64,000 nt of DNA from Dioscorea cayenensis subsp. rotundata (lineage: Eukaryota > Streptophyta > Magnoliopsida > Dioscoreales > Dioscoreaceae): positions 7,068,001 to 7,132,000 of the forward strand of contig NC_052483.1 in the NCBI RefSeq assembly GCF_009730915.1. Direction: 5' to 3'. Below, piece by piece: positions 10,641 to 20,730 of this stretch. Under the pieces are notes generated by a model that saw nothing but the letters and a program-made list of their open reading frames with translations, was not told the DNA's origin and ran no database searches. Both the position numbers and the translations under genes were made by a program. Numbering within the stretch: position 1 is the stretch's first letter; every line of letters begins with the position of its first letter.

Positions 10641-13229
10641 TCAAAAGTTTGACTGAAGTCTTATTAATTTTTCCATCATCTGACGAGTAGCTTGTGTCTC
10701 AGGATGTTCCCATCCGCACATAACCTCTTTAATATTCAATGTTGTCCTGCATAATTGCTCTGCGATATCATATAATCCACCTCGTATCATGAGTTTTGCC
10801 CTTGATTCTAGAAGAGTGGCTCTTAGATGTGCAAACTCATTGTACAAATGGGGATCAAATTGTACAGGTGATTTGTTGGAAGAACTATCATCATTGGATA
10901 GAAACAAGTCTTCCATGGTTTCTAAGGCCTCTGTGGCAACCCGCAAGAGCTCTAAAACACAAGTGAATTGAGAAAAAGCTCTGAGATCCTGCATGGCTAG
11001 CGGTAGAACAATTCGCTTAATGAAGGAAACCATGCCTTGGACGGAAAGATCAACAACTGAAGGAGTATTGCCGAATTTGAACACCAGAAAGCATGCTGCC
11101 CATGCATGATCAGAGTGCTCTTGGATAGACCCTTCTGTGCTAATTGCTTGAACCACAGCATGAGCATTATTAGCATTGTCGGTATTACGTGCATAGAGCT
11201 TAATAATGTCATGCACATAAATGCATCCTATTTTTGTACAACTACGAGCAATGCGAAGCCTCACCATAATATCAGCCAACTCATGATCTTCTGAACTCTT
11301 GACATTATTAAGCTGCCTCATGCACATGCAAGTGAATCTACGTCGACATATTTTCCACAAAAGGCTGCCTAGACTCCCTTCTGAAATATCCTTCCCAGCT
11401 AGTGCTAACATAGAAACTGGGAATGGCGCGGGAGCAAACCAACTGCTTGACTGTATCATCCTCAAGGGCAACTTCTTGGGCTTCTCTGTTTGATAAAAAA
11501 TGGAGAAACAGAAATCCAACAATCTGACAATGAACGGGTTGCGCCTCAACATAAGGTCTTCTTTGTTACTGCTCCGCGGCAGCTGTCTGTAAGGCATTCC
11601 ATTGATTTTGTCTAAAAGTTTACAAGGACTGATTTGCAGCTCAGCAAGAACAGCTCCCACAAGTCCCAAAGCCAGAGGTAGCCTTCCAAGTTTCTCTTCG
11701 ATAGCCCTCAGGGCATTGATATCTTCAACCGGGAGATCAACCAAACTACCTCTCATCAATAACATTGCATCGCTACTAGATAAGTGCAACAACTTCTGAG
11801 GCCGAATATTCAATGCATGAGGCAAGCGAGTGGAGATGAGAACATGAGTCTCTCCACCAAGCCGAGGTAACAGCTCCATCACATTCCTGCCATCCCACCA
11901 ATCCTCTTCTTTTTCCAAATTGTCAATAACCAGCAAGAAAGGAATGTCTCTCATCAGCTCTCTGCGCACTTTCCTGATAGCTTCTCCCTCCATATCTGTA
12001 AATATTTTTGTCCCCCCTCCTTGTTTGCCCAAGGATAATTCATTCTCAGTAACCACATCAATATCTACACCAAGCAATGGAAGCAACTTCATATAATTTC
12101 GACGAATGTATCTTGCTTCACCCCCGACCCAAAGAACCATCTTATATCTTTGGGAAAACCTGTAAGCAAACTCAAGCAAAAGCTCAGTCTTTCCTATGCC
12201 AGAGTCACCGGTAACTAAAGCAATGCCATTCCTAAACTGCAGTTCAATCTTATCATTATCATCATCATCATCATCACCATCAAAATCCTGCCATACAGCA
12301 GGCTCCTTGCCCTTCCTTGGTACAACCTCAGATATCTCACCTACTACTCTTTCTTCAGTCAGACGACTCAGACTTGGATTCTGATCACTGCTAGTCTTCA
12401 TAATTTCATCCTCTCCTTTTCCTCTCCCATCTCCAAATAACAATGACTCAAGTTCAAGCAATTCTTTCTCCCTTCCAACAAAACTAGTGTTTCTTGGGAA
12501 AGGAAATTCCTCTTCAGCAAACTCCACCCACCTTCTCACCCTCTCCACAGTACTTTTCCTTCCTAATATTGTCCCAAGGATTCTAACAGCCACTAAGATA
12601 CAACTCCTCATGTTATCTTCTTTCACCTCAAGCTTGACATCAACACGAGAAAGGCCATTGATAACTTCCATCCACTCCTTCTCAATCCCTCCATAAGAGG
12701 TCCAACAAGGACCACCATGTTTCTCCCAAAGATTACCCCTTCTCTCCATGATATCCCTCGGCAAGCACTCACTTTGTGTCAATCCAAGGAAGATGGGTAT
12801 TAACTTCCCACTGTCCAAAAACACCTGCAACTCCTCAACACTGTATGGGTTGGAGAACGCCCTGGTCGTCACAACGACCATCCCTACTGCTGTGGCGTCC
12901 ATGGTGGCTCGTGCAACAGCCAACGAGCGTGCATCCCGAAGCCTGCTTCGGTCGGACAAGGAGCAAGAGAAGCCTTGCATTTTAAGCTCCGCTCGAAGCC
13001 ACTTCACGAAATGCATCTCCCAAGGAACAATCAAGCTTGACCCAATGAACACGTCGCAGCACCGGGCTTTGCCAAACTGCATGGAGATATCACCGAGGTT
13101 CTTCTCATCGGAATGCCTATGACTATGAGAGGTCGGTGCATTGGTGGGATTGATGATGAGAGTGGTGGAGGGGGATTGGATGGTGGAGTGGAAGGTTGAT
13201 GAGGATGATGATGAAGAGAACTTGGCCAT
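10641..13229 (-). CDS. TIR/NB-ARC/TPR-like protein (TNP or XTNX type)
   Basis: Single-exon gene of about 862 residues. A TIR-like domain spans about 55-200 (CCDVFIGSS; SVEELQVFLDSGKLIPIFLG, where the Glu in SVEEL aligns with the NADase glutamate of plant TIRs). NB-ARC-like region: FVGREKELLELE about 251, P-loop GDSGIGKTELL about 342-352, kinase-2 PFLLVIDNLE about 431, HVLISTRLP about 463, LGRLPLALGL about 515, YVHDIIKLYARN about 672. An acidic linker (DGDDDDDDND) precedes the P-loop. The last 150 residues are helical and TPR-like; there is no LRR. This matches the conserved TNP/XTNX class rather than classic TNL receptors. A longer frame opens at 13319, but its extra 30 residues come from a (TA)n microsatellite (YIYIYIYI), so I chose the ATG at 13229. 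Role in immunity or cell death is inferred. Confidence 0.88.
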   Translation of the reverse strand: MAKFSSSSSSSTFHSTIQSPSTTLIINPTNAPTSHSHRHSDEKNLGDISMQFGKARCCDVFIGSSLIVPWEMHFVKWLRAELKMQGFSCSLSDRSRLRDARSLAVARATMDATAVGMVVVTTRAFSNPYSVEELQVFLDSGKLIPIFLGLTQSECLPRDIMERRGNLWEKHGGPCWTSYGGIEKEWMEVINGLSRVDVKLEVKEDNMRSCILVAVRILGTILGRKSTVERVRRWVEFAEEEFPFPRNTSFVGREKELLELESLLFGDGRGKGEDEIMKTSSDQNPSLSRLTEERVVGEISEVVPRKGKEPAVWQDFDGDDDDDDNDKIELQFRNGIALVTGDSGIGKTELLLEFAYRFSQRYKMVLWVGGEARYIRRNYMKLLPLLGVDIDVVTENELSLGKQGGGTKIFTDMEGEAIRKVRRELMRDIPFLLVIDNLEKEEDWWDGRNVMELLPRLGGETHVLISTRLPHALNIRPQKLLHLSSSDAMLLMRGSLVDLPVEDINALRAIEEKLGRLPLALGLVGAVLAELQISPCKLLDKINGMPYRQLPRSSNKEDLMLRRNPFIVRLLDFCFSIFYQTEKPKKLPLRMIQSSSWFAPAPFPVSMLALAGKDISEGSLGSLLWKICRRRFTCMCMRQLNNVKSSEDHELADIMVRLRIARSCTKIGCIYVHDIIKLYARNTDNANNAHAVVQAISTEGSIQEHSDHAWAACFLVFKFGNTPSVVDLSVQGMVSFIKRIVLPLAMQDLRAFSQFTCVLELLRVATEALETMEDLFLSNDDSSSNKSPVQFDPHLYNEFAHLRATLLESRAKLMIRGGLYDIAEQLCRTTLNIKEVMCGWEHPETQATRQMMEKLIRLQSNF

Positions 13230-15012
13230 GAGTGTGTATGAGAGAAGACTAAGAAGAGAGAAGAGGATATATATATATATATATATATATATAGAAAGAA
13301 TAGAAGAAGATGCTGCCATGGAAAGGAAATCTATAGAGATTTTGTATGTGTACTGTGTATATGTAGCATACTATATTTGGCGCCTCTACCAGATCCTTTC
13401 CTAATTCCAAAATCATAAATATTATTTTCCTTTTTTGTTCTTCTTCTCACTTTTTGTTTATTTTTATTATTTTTTATATATAAAAAAATATTGAAATTGC
13501 AGAACATGTTAATAATATTTGTTATAATGAAGAAAATATAAATAATATACATTAGGTGGCTTTATTATTTTGCTTTTCCAATCAAATTTGTGAATCTAAT
13601 TACACTTTTTTTGTTTAAAGTAAGAAATTGAACTATTGAAATTAATATGGTGTGTACATTAGTACATAAGTTTTGTTGTTACTGATTTTTGTCGTCCTTA
13701 ACATTCATAAATCACAATACAATCTTTGGATATGACGAAAGTATAATAAGCTAGTTGTGTTACATATTAACCGACAATTCGCTTTATATTTAAATACAAT
13801 GTTTGGATATGACATAAATATAATAAGTTAGTCATGTTGCATATTAACCGATAATTTACTTAAAGTGAAAGATGTCCCATTTAAAATAAAATAGGTTGCA
13901 TAAATTATTATGTAAAGTTTATCGTTACCACTCAGCCTTCTGATTAGTGTGGGTTAAAACTAATTATTTTTATAATATGATAGATATAACTTAAATTTAT
14001 TTATTTATGTTGAATAATTATCACATGAATCTTATTTTGGGTAAATATTTAGAGGCTTCTCATAATTTGATGGAGTACACCTGGCTTTCTAAACATATGT
14101 TTTCTTGATTGTATTATTGGAGTGAATTAATCATGATCTACATTTAAAGCAAATTCATGCACATCACCCAAAAATGTGTATCTAGTTTCCATATTTTATT
14201 TGATGCTGGTGAATATAGTAATTTCCAAATCAAGGTAATACATAATTTTGGTAGTCATTGCTTGCATTTTTCTTTTTGTTAAAACAAGAATGTTCATTCC
14301 TATCCGGGGCTTCTTTCACTATTAATGGTTTTAACTTTTGGGTTATATTGGGCCCATAAGGCCATAATGTAATCATTATATAATATATATATATATATAT
14401 TATAAAAAACTATGAACTTAAACTACCTCCATACATTTAACCACAAAGCCAATATATTTTAAGTTACTACAACTAAGATCGTGTTCTTGGTTATCAATTT
14501 TGGTTTATTACTTCATTATTATACTCAAATTAAAATCCTATTTGGTTCTGGTGTACATATTCTCTCATAATTGCAAAAGACAACATTCTATAATTTTTGA
14601 CAAGTGCAAAATCGAATCCTTGTGCCTTATACTATAACAATACTGTTTTTCCAATGTCTTGAGCACATGCATTACTCTTTAAGTGGGACCAGTGTGTAGG
14701 AGAAATTATTTCTTTTCCCTTCAGGTTGCATAGTAGGGGAACTTATTAGCTTAATATTGTTCTTGTAAATCTTTTGAGAGTGCACATGGTAGATAATTAA
14801 TGTATTTTCATACTTGTTTATCCCTTGACAAACCTCTAAGTGAGGGGCTCTTGTCACATATTGTAAAAATAAATAAATAAATAAATAATCATAGTATTTA
14901 TTTAAGTTGCATGATTGTGTAATCTTATTTTATATTAAACCCTTTTAAAAACAAATAAAATATTTAAAATTTGTATTTAGAATTTTTTTTATACCTTTTT
15001 ATTTATCCTATG
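13230..15012. other. Intergenic AT-rich region; (TA)n and a short tandem duplication
   Basis: Contains a (TA)n run at about 13267-13292 in the probable leader of the TNP gene and an imperfect tandem duplication of about 67 bp at 13725-13862 (GGATATGAC...ATATTAACCGA twice). (TA)n lies at about 14383-14400 and (AATA)n at about 14867-14887. No gene recognised. Confidence 0.6.
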
Positions 15013-18000
15013 TACTGAGGGATTCACCAATTTGTTGCCAAAATACGAGGTATTATGGCTATTGCATGGCTGTAAAATTGCCAGAGGAAAGCCTGTGATA
15101 TTTAGCTTGTTCTTTGCTGATGACAGTTTGTTTTTCTTCAAAGCAACAATTCCAAAGGTTGAGAGTCCATGCGTAAGCTTTTGAAGACCTTTGAAATGGC
15201 GTCAGGGTTAGAGATTAATTTCTAGAAATCAGTATAGTATCCAGTACAAATATTCCTTTGATTGATAGAGGGAGAGTTTGCAACATCCTATAGATCCAAG
15301 AAGCCTTCCACCTTGGCAAGTATTTGGGGTGTACTGATTGGTATTGGTTGGAAGAAAGCATTGCTTTAGTTTTATTTGAGATAGAGTTTGGAGTAAGTTA
15401 CAGAATTGGAATACAAAATACCTATTGAGAGCTGGCAAAACAATCCTCATAAAGGCAGTTATACAAGCTATTCCTAATCACTGTATGAGTGTGTATCTTC
15501 TGCCAGTGGAGTTGTGTCGAGAGCTAGAGAAAATGATGAATTCTTTCTGGTGGGATCGTAACAAGAGTCAGAGGAAAGGGGCAGATTAGATGAAATGGTC
15601 ACAGCTATGCCAAGGAAAATCAAATGGAGGTTTGGGATTCAAGCAGGTACATAAATTTAACTTGGCTTTATTAGGTTAACATGCTTGGCATTTAATTTCA
15701 AGACCAACATCCCTAGTGGGGAGAGTTCTAAAAGCCAGATACTTTCCTAATTCATCATTCCTAGAGGCTCAGCTAGGAAATAACTCGAGATATACATGGT
15801 GAAGCTTAATAGTAGCCTAGGAGTTGGTTAGGAAGGGAATGAGATGGCGAGTGGCAATGGAAGATTTATCCCAATGTGGACAGCAACATGGCTTTCGGAC
15901 CCTCTTTTCCCGACTATCACAATATCTCTACTTCCAGGGGTAAAGAATTGGAAGGTAGCTAATCAAATAGATGTGAGTGGTTCTTGTTAGGACCTAGTAA
16001 AACCGATTAGATTGAATGAAAGGGATAGAGACATGATCCTTCATATGCCGTTAAGCATTAGGGAAGTAGAAGACTCTATTTACTGGTGGCTAAATAAGAC
16101 ATGTCTTTACAAAGTTAAAGAGGCTTATTAAGTGCTAACCACAATGGATATTCGAGCTATAAACACTCATGAAGATAACTTTTGGCTGAAATTGTGGAAG
16201 CTATAAGTCCCTCCAAAAGTTCAAGATATGATGTGGAGAACAGTTTCGATGCTTGCCCATATAGGTATGATTATTAGAGAAGAGGATTCAGATTGACACG
16301 GGGTTTATTGTATGTCAAGAGGGAGTAGAATATGATGTTCATATACTTTTCGAATATCACTTTGCACGAGAATGTTGGGATCTACGCTTGTCATCGCAGG
16401 TACCATCATCCTCCTCTGTGTATGATTGTGTCTTAAGTTTATTCCATCTCTTAAACGATGATCAATGTGCATTCTTTTTTATGGTATGTTGGGCCATCTG
16501 GAAGCACCTATATGAAGTTTTGTGGAATTGAAAATTCATGTCAGCCACCCTCCTATCTCACCAGATGGCAGGAAGCACAAAATAGAAGTGGAAGCGGGCA
16601 AATGAGGATGCCAAGGGAGGCTGTCGATGCTTGGTTACCACTACCATCAGGCTGGCTAAAAATGAATATCGATGCTACCAGGGGCGGAGCCAAAACTAAA
16701 ATTAAGAGGGTGCGGAATTTAAATTTAAATTTTTTAATTTTAAATAATTCTATTATTTCAAACTTGAGATTACAATAATTAATAATTTGAAAATATAAAA
16801 TACATATCCATCTAAAAAATTTGGTTTATGTGTAAAATTGCTATCATATCTATATAATTAGGGATTAACTCAACTAGTTAAGCACTAAATTAACAAATAA
16901 TGTAATTAAAAAACGACTTTAAACAAATTCATATATAAGTCAATTATTAAATACAACAATTATTTAACAAATAATCTAATGAATAATTAAAATTTTCATA
17001 TATAACAATTAATCACCAATATATAACATTTTTTCACAATAATTTTCATAATGAAACAAATATTTAACAAATATCTAACAATCATTCAACAAATATAAAT
17101 ATTTTTACACAACAAATTATCACACATAAATTAAAAAAAATTAAATTAGATATCAAACAAACAAGAAAAAAATGATAAATCCCTATAATAAAAATAAAAC
17201 ATAATTTTGGAGATAATTGATCAAAGAGAAAAAAACTCACCAATCCATGAGATTTGCAATGTTTTTTGTTTTAGAGATTTTGCTATAGTAATTGAATTTT
17301 TTAGAATTTTATTTTTATTTTTATATTAATATACTAAATATTGATAATTATGTATTGATAAGTTCAATAAAAAAAAATCTATATATATATAAAATTTTAA
17401 AATAAAAATATTTGATGATTTATGTTTGGCTAGCTATATTATTTATTATCACTCAACATCAAATTTATTTAATATAATAATTTTATTATTTTTATTTAAT
17501 TTATTTTAAATAATATGAGGTAGAATTTTTTAAAATAAAGAGTAGCATCTTCCATATGAATTTATAATGATTAATATTTTAATTATATATATTTATATAT
17601 AATGGGGTAAGGGGTGCTGAGCAACCCTTCCCCCTTTTCTAGATCAGGAAATAAATCAGGGTTAGCATGGATACTGAGATGGCCAGATTGTTCGATCATG
17701 CCAGCATGTGTGATCCCTATTCCCAGGAGGATGAATGTGCTGATGGCTGAAGTGCTAACAATTCATAAGGCCCTATCGTGGATCAAAAACTCTAGTTAGA
17801 ATAATATCATACTTGAATCTGATGATGAATTGGTTATCCAGGTGATTCACAATGGTGACTACTTGCGTTTAGCAAACATTACTGCTGATGCTCTCGCAAA
17901 AATAATTTGTTCCATGCCTGAATGCAAGCTATGGGTTAATGATGTCCCAAGCCTTTTATCTTTTGATTTACTTAACTAATGAGACTTAGGGAGTATGGCT

Positions 18001-18015
18001 TTAAAAAAAGAAAAA
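15013..18015 (+). mobile_element. LINE (non-LTR retrotransposon) 3' part, degenerate and interrupted
   Basis: Pieces of a plant L1-type ORF2 lie in order. The RT ends with FFADDSLFFF near 15109-15138, then IQAIPNHCMSVYLLP and FWWDRNKSQRK near 15450-15575, GGLGF and KFNLALL near 15627-15675. A zinc-binding-type region lies around 16080-16300 and the RNase H start WLKMNIDAT near 16654. RNase H resumes at about 17637 (SGLAWILR) and runs to VNDVPSLLSFDLLN near 17978. An A-rich tail follows near 18001. Many stops and frameshifts are present. The RNase H segment is split by the insertion at 16681-17636. Confidence 0.85.
16681..17636. mobile_element. AT-rich insertion inside LINE RNase H (possible hAT-type)
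   Basis: Coding of the LINE stops at WLKMNIDAT and resumes at SRSGNKSGLAW, so about 0.95 kb is inserted. The left end reads CAGGGGCGGAGCC, a start typical of plant hAT-like MITEs. The interior is very AT-rich with no frame. The right end (GGGGTGCTGAGCAACCC) does not show a matching inverted end and I find no clear target duplication, so superfamily assignment is tentative. Confidence 0.55.
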
Positions 18016-18117
18016 GGATGTAATTACATATATATATATATATATACCATTGTAAAAATAATGTTCGCTTATACATCTTAATAAATCATACTTATTTGCT
18101 TATATACCCACATATCA

Positions 18118-19545
18118 TGAAAAATGAAATTAAAACTTTAATGTAAAAATAAACTCTTCCTTACCATTAGTTATAAATTTATAAATTTATCATTAATTAT
18201 AAGGACATATAAGCAAATATGAGTTTCATGAGGTATGTCAACAACTGCCTGCTTTTTATAGGGGTGTGGTGTGAGCAAATTTCTCTTTCATTTTTATGAG
18301 GTATGTTAGCAATTTCTTGCTTTTATAGGGTGTACAAGCAAATTTCACTTTTATTTTATATGCGTATAGGGAAAAATGAAATTAAAACTTTAGGGTCCGT
18401 TTGGTGGACATGATAAGCTACTATACTTTGTTTAGTGTGCCAATAGAATATGACAACCTTATCATATTAGTCCACTTTATCATATTGGGCATATAATAAT
18501 TAATCCTATAGAGAGTCAGCATAGAAATAGATATGATATAATAAAAAAATAAATTTATTTTTTTTACCCTATTATTTATTTTCTCTCTCTTATTGATGGG
18601 TTCATTATATAAACAAGAAGTTTGTCAACACCTAAATAGGACACTAATTGAGTGGTTAAAGGGTTTTTCCGTCGAACTTGAGCATATTATTTTTCATCTA
18701 AATATCTTATTTTTAATCATGTCTTATTTTTAATTTCTCTAGTCTGAAGATTTTTTTTTTTCAAATTGATTTTTATGTGATTTATTTATTTTTCATTAAT
18801 GAGTTTGCGACCCTAGCCATATTGATTACTTTGTTTATGATTTTTTCCAAAAAGTAGGTATGAACTATAAATTTTGCAAGTTTGAAATATTGTAATGTAT
18901 ATATACGTGGACATTATTTATAGGTTATTTATTATTTAAAAATTTAAAATACACAGATAAGTAAATTATTAAGTAAAATTCTAAAAAAAAAGTCTATTTT
19001 AAAAAATAATATATATTTATATTATAAAGAGCAATTTTGTCTATTTATATATTATTTATATCATATCATGCTATTATCTGGTTTATTTTAAAGATAAAAT
19101 AAGATAACAAAACGCTATGTAATGGTTTATTCGGTGTCTATTAAACATATGATAAGATATGAGCTTATCATGCCCATATTCTTTTCTACTCCTCATATCA
19201 TATCCCTCTTAAATAAACTCTTATTTACCATTAATCATAAATTTATAAAGTTATCATTAATTGTAAGTACATAGAGGCAAATATGAAATCATGAGATATG
19301 TTAGCAATTCCCTACTTTTATAGGGGTGTGCAAGCAAATTTCTCTTTTATTTTTATGAAGCATGTTAGCAATTTTCTGCTTTTAAAGGGGTGTACAAGCA
19401 AATTTCTCTTTTATTTTTATGAGGCATGTTAGCAATTTTCTGCTTTTAAAGGGGTGTACAAGAAAATTTCTCTTTTATTTTTATGAGAATGTTAGCAATT
19501 TTCTGCTTTTAGAGGGGTGTACAAGCAAATTTCTCTTTTATTTTA
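18118..19545. repeat. Direct repeats upstream of the NOM1-type gene
   Basis: A segment of about 250 bp (ATGAAATTAAAACTTTA, then AAATAAACTCTT, TTATAAATTTATAAA, GTACAAGCAAATTTC) occurs at 18118-18370. It recurs as 18373-18392 plus 19209-19420, the second copy being split by an insertion. Within it a 64-bp unit (GGGGTGTACAAGCAAATTTC, then TATTTTTATGAGGCATG, then TTAGCAATTTTCTGC) is tandemly repeated, with about two copies at 18220-18360 and four at 19290-19545. Confidence 0.75.
18393..19208. mobile_element. DNA-element insertion with TTA target duplication (PIF/Harbinger-like)
   Basis: The second copy of the direct repeat is interrupted exactly between AAAACTTTA and TTAAATAAACTC. The 816-bp insert starts GGGTCCGTTTGGTGGACATG and is flanked by TTA on both sides (18390-18392, 19209-19211). 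TTA duplications and GGGTCCGTTTGG-like ends are typical of Tourist/Harbinger elements. Inverted similarity of the ends is partial (GCATGATAAGCT shared). No transposase frame. Confidence 0.5.
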
Positions 19546-19554
19546 TATAATTTT

Positions 19555-19770
19555 GATGCCTCACGAACGTCCTCGCAAAAACCTGAACCCTTGTTTTCTT
19601 GTTGCCGTTCTCTCTCCTGTGGATGTCGCCCCCGCCCCCGCCACCTCTCTCCGGGGAAGTCGCCACCGCCGCCGCCGCCGGAAAGCCTCTCTCTTTAACT
19701 GCTGCCATTATCTCTCTCCGCTTGGCTCGTTTACAACCCTAATTACAACCTGCAGAACCTCGAGCTTTAG
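19555..19770 (+). promoter_or_regulatory. Probable first, untranslated exon of the NOM1-type gene
   Basis: A GC- and pyrimidine-rich stretch in AT-rich surroundings ends at a good donor (CTTTAG|GTACTT, 19770/19771). It contains an AACCCTAA telo-box-like motif at about 19735-19742. The open frame through it (ATG near 19554) shows no similarity that I recognise, so I treat it as leader sequence spliced to 20712. Confidence 0.45.
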
Positions 19771-20730
19771 GTACTTGAATTTACATCTTTCTCTATCATT
19801 GTTCTTCTCCGTCGCCTCTCTATAATTGTCTTTTTTTTTCTCCCATTAATTTCATATAACCGATGTGGTTAGATTACTCGAATTTATTGATGCAAGATTG
19901 CAGTGTATTGTTTTTTTTTTTGGGGTGTGTGTGTGTGTTAATGCTGGCATCTATGAATTTATGCTGTGTTATTAGGCAACTGATAATTTTTGCAATTCTT
20001 TTCATAGGTTAATTAAAGCATTGTATTTTATAAGAACCTATGCGTATGAATTTTTTGACTTGGTATCTGTAATAGCTTGAATTTGCATCTTTACCAGGTT
20101 TCTTTTCTGCGAACTTGATAATCTATGCTACTCATGTCATGTGTAATTGTTTTATGGTGAAGATTTTTACAATCGTGCGGTAATTCGAGATTTACAATAC
20201 ATACTGATTGTTGAAGGATTGGTTTTTAGTGATTTCATATTTTTGCTATAAATATCTTAGTAGAAATACAGTCATTTATCTGAGTTGCAGGCTTTGTGGA
20301 ACAAGAATTTGGTAAAGCCCTTTTCATATTTATTTGTTGTTTGAGATAGCTGCCTGAGTTCTTCAGCTTAAAATTGAAGGGATTACTATTTGATGTTGAA
20401 TTTATAAAGATGGAGATAATAATAGTCAAATCAAGCCTTATCCTAATTTAATCAAAACTTAACTAAGGGGGTTTGTGAACTCAATCTTAACAGACAAATA
20501 CTAATTTTCTTTCAACCTGAATGGTGGCTCTATGGTTTTTGGTGCACCTCAAAAATCAAGCAATTCATGCTTAACCTATGAAATGGTTTTGTTGGTTTCG
20601 TTACTTTCGTATTCAGTTTTCTCATTGGGTTGGTTTATAATGTTTTATTGTTTTTCTTCATATAGTTTCTCTTTGATCCCACCAGTATTTTTGGTTATTC
20701 TTTGAATGCAGAGAAGTGCCGGAAATCAGA

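Noticed and set aside
13230-13319. N-terminal extension of the TNP protein with a hydrophobic YIYIYI segment
   Set aside because: It is encoded by a (TA)n microsatellite and unlikely to be a real signal or membrane segment; the inner ATG is more plausible.
19517-19825. 102-codon open frame in GC-rich DNA
   Set aside because: Ends at a splice donor, has no recognisable domain and does not join in an obvious way to the NOM1-type coding exons; treated as leader.
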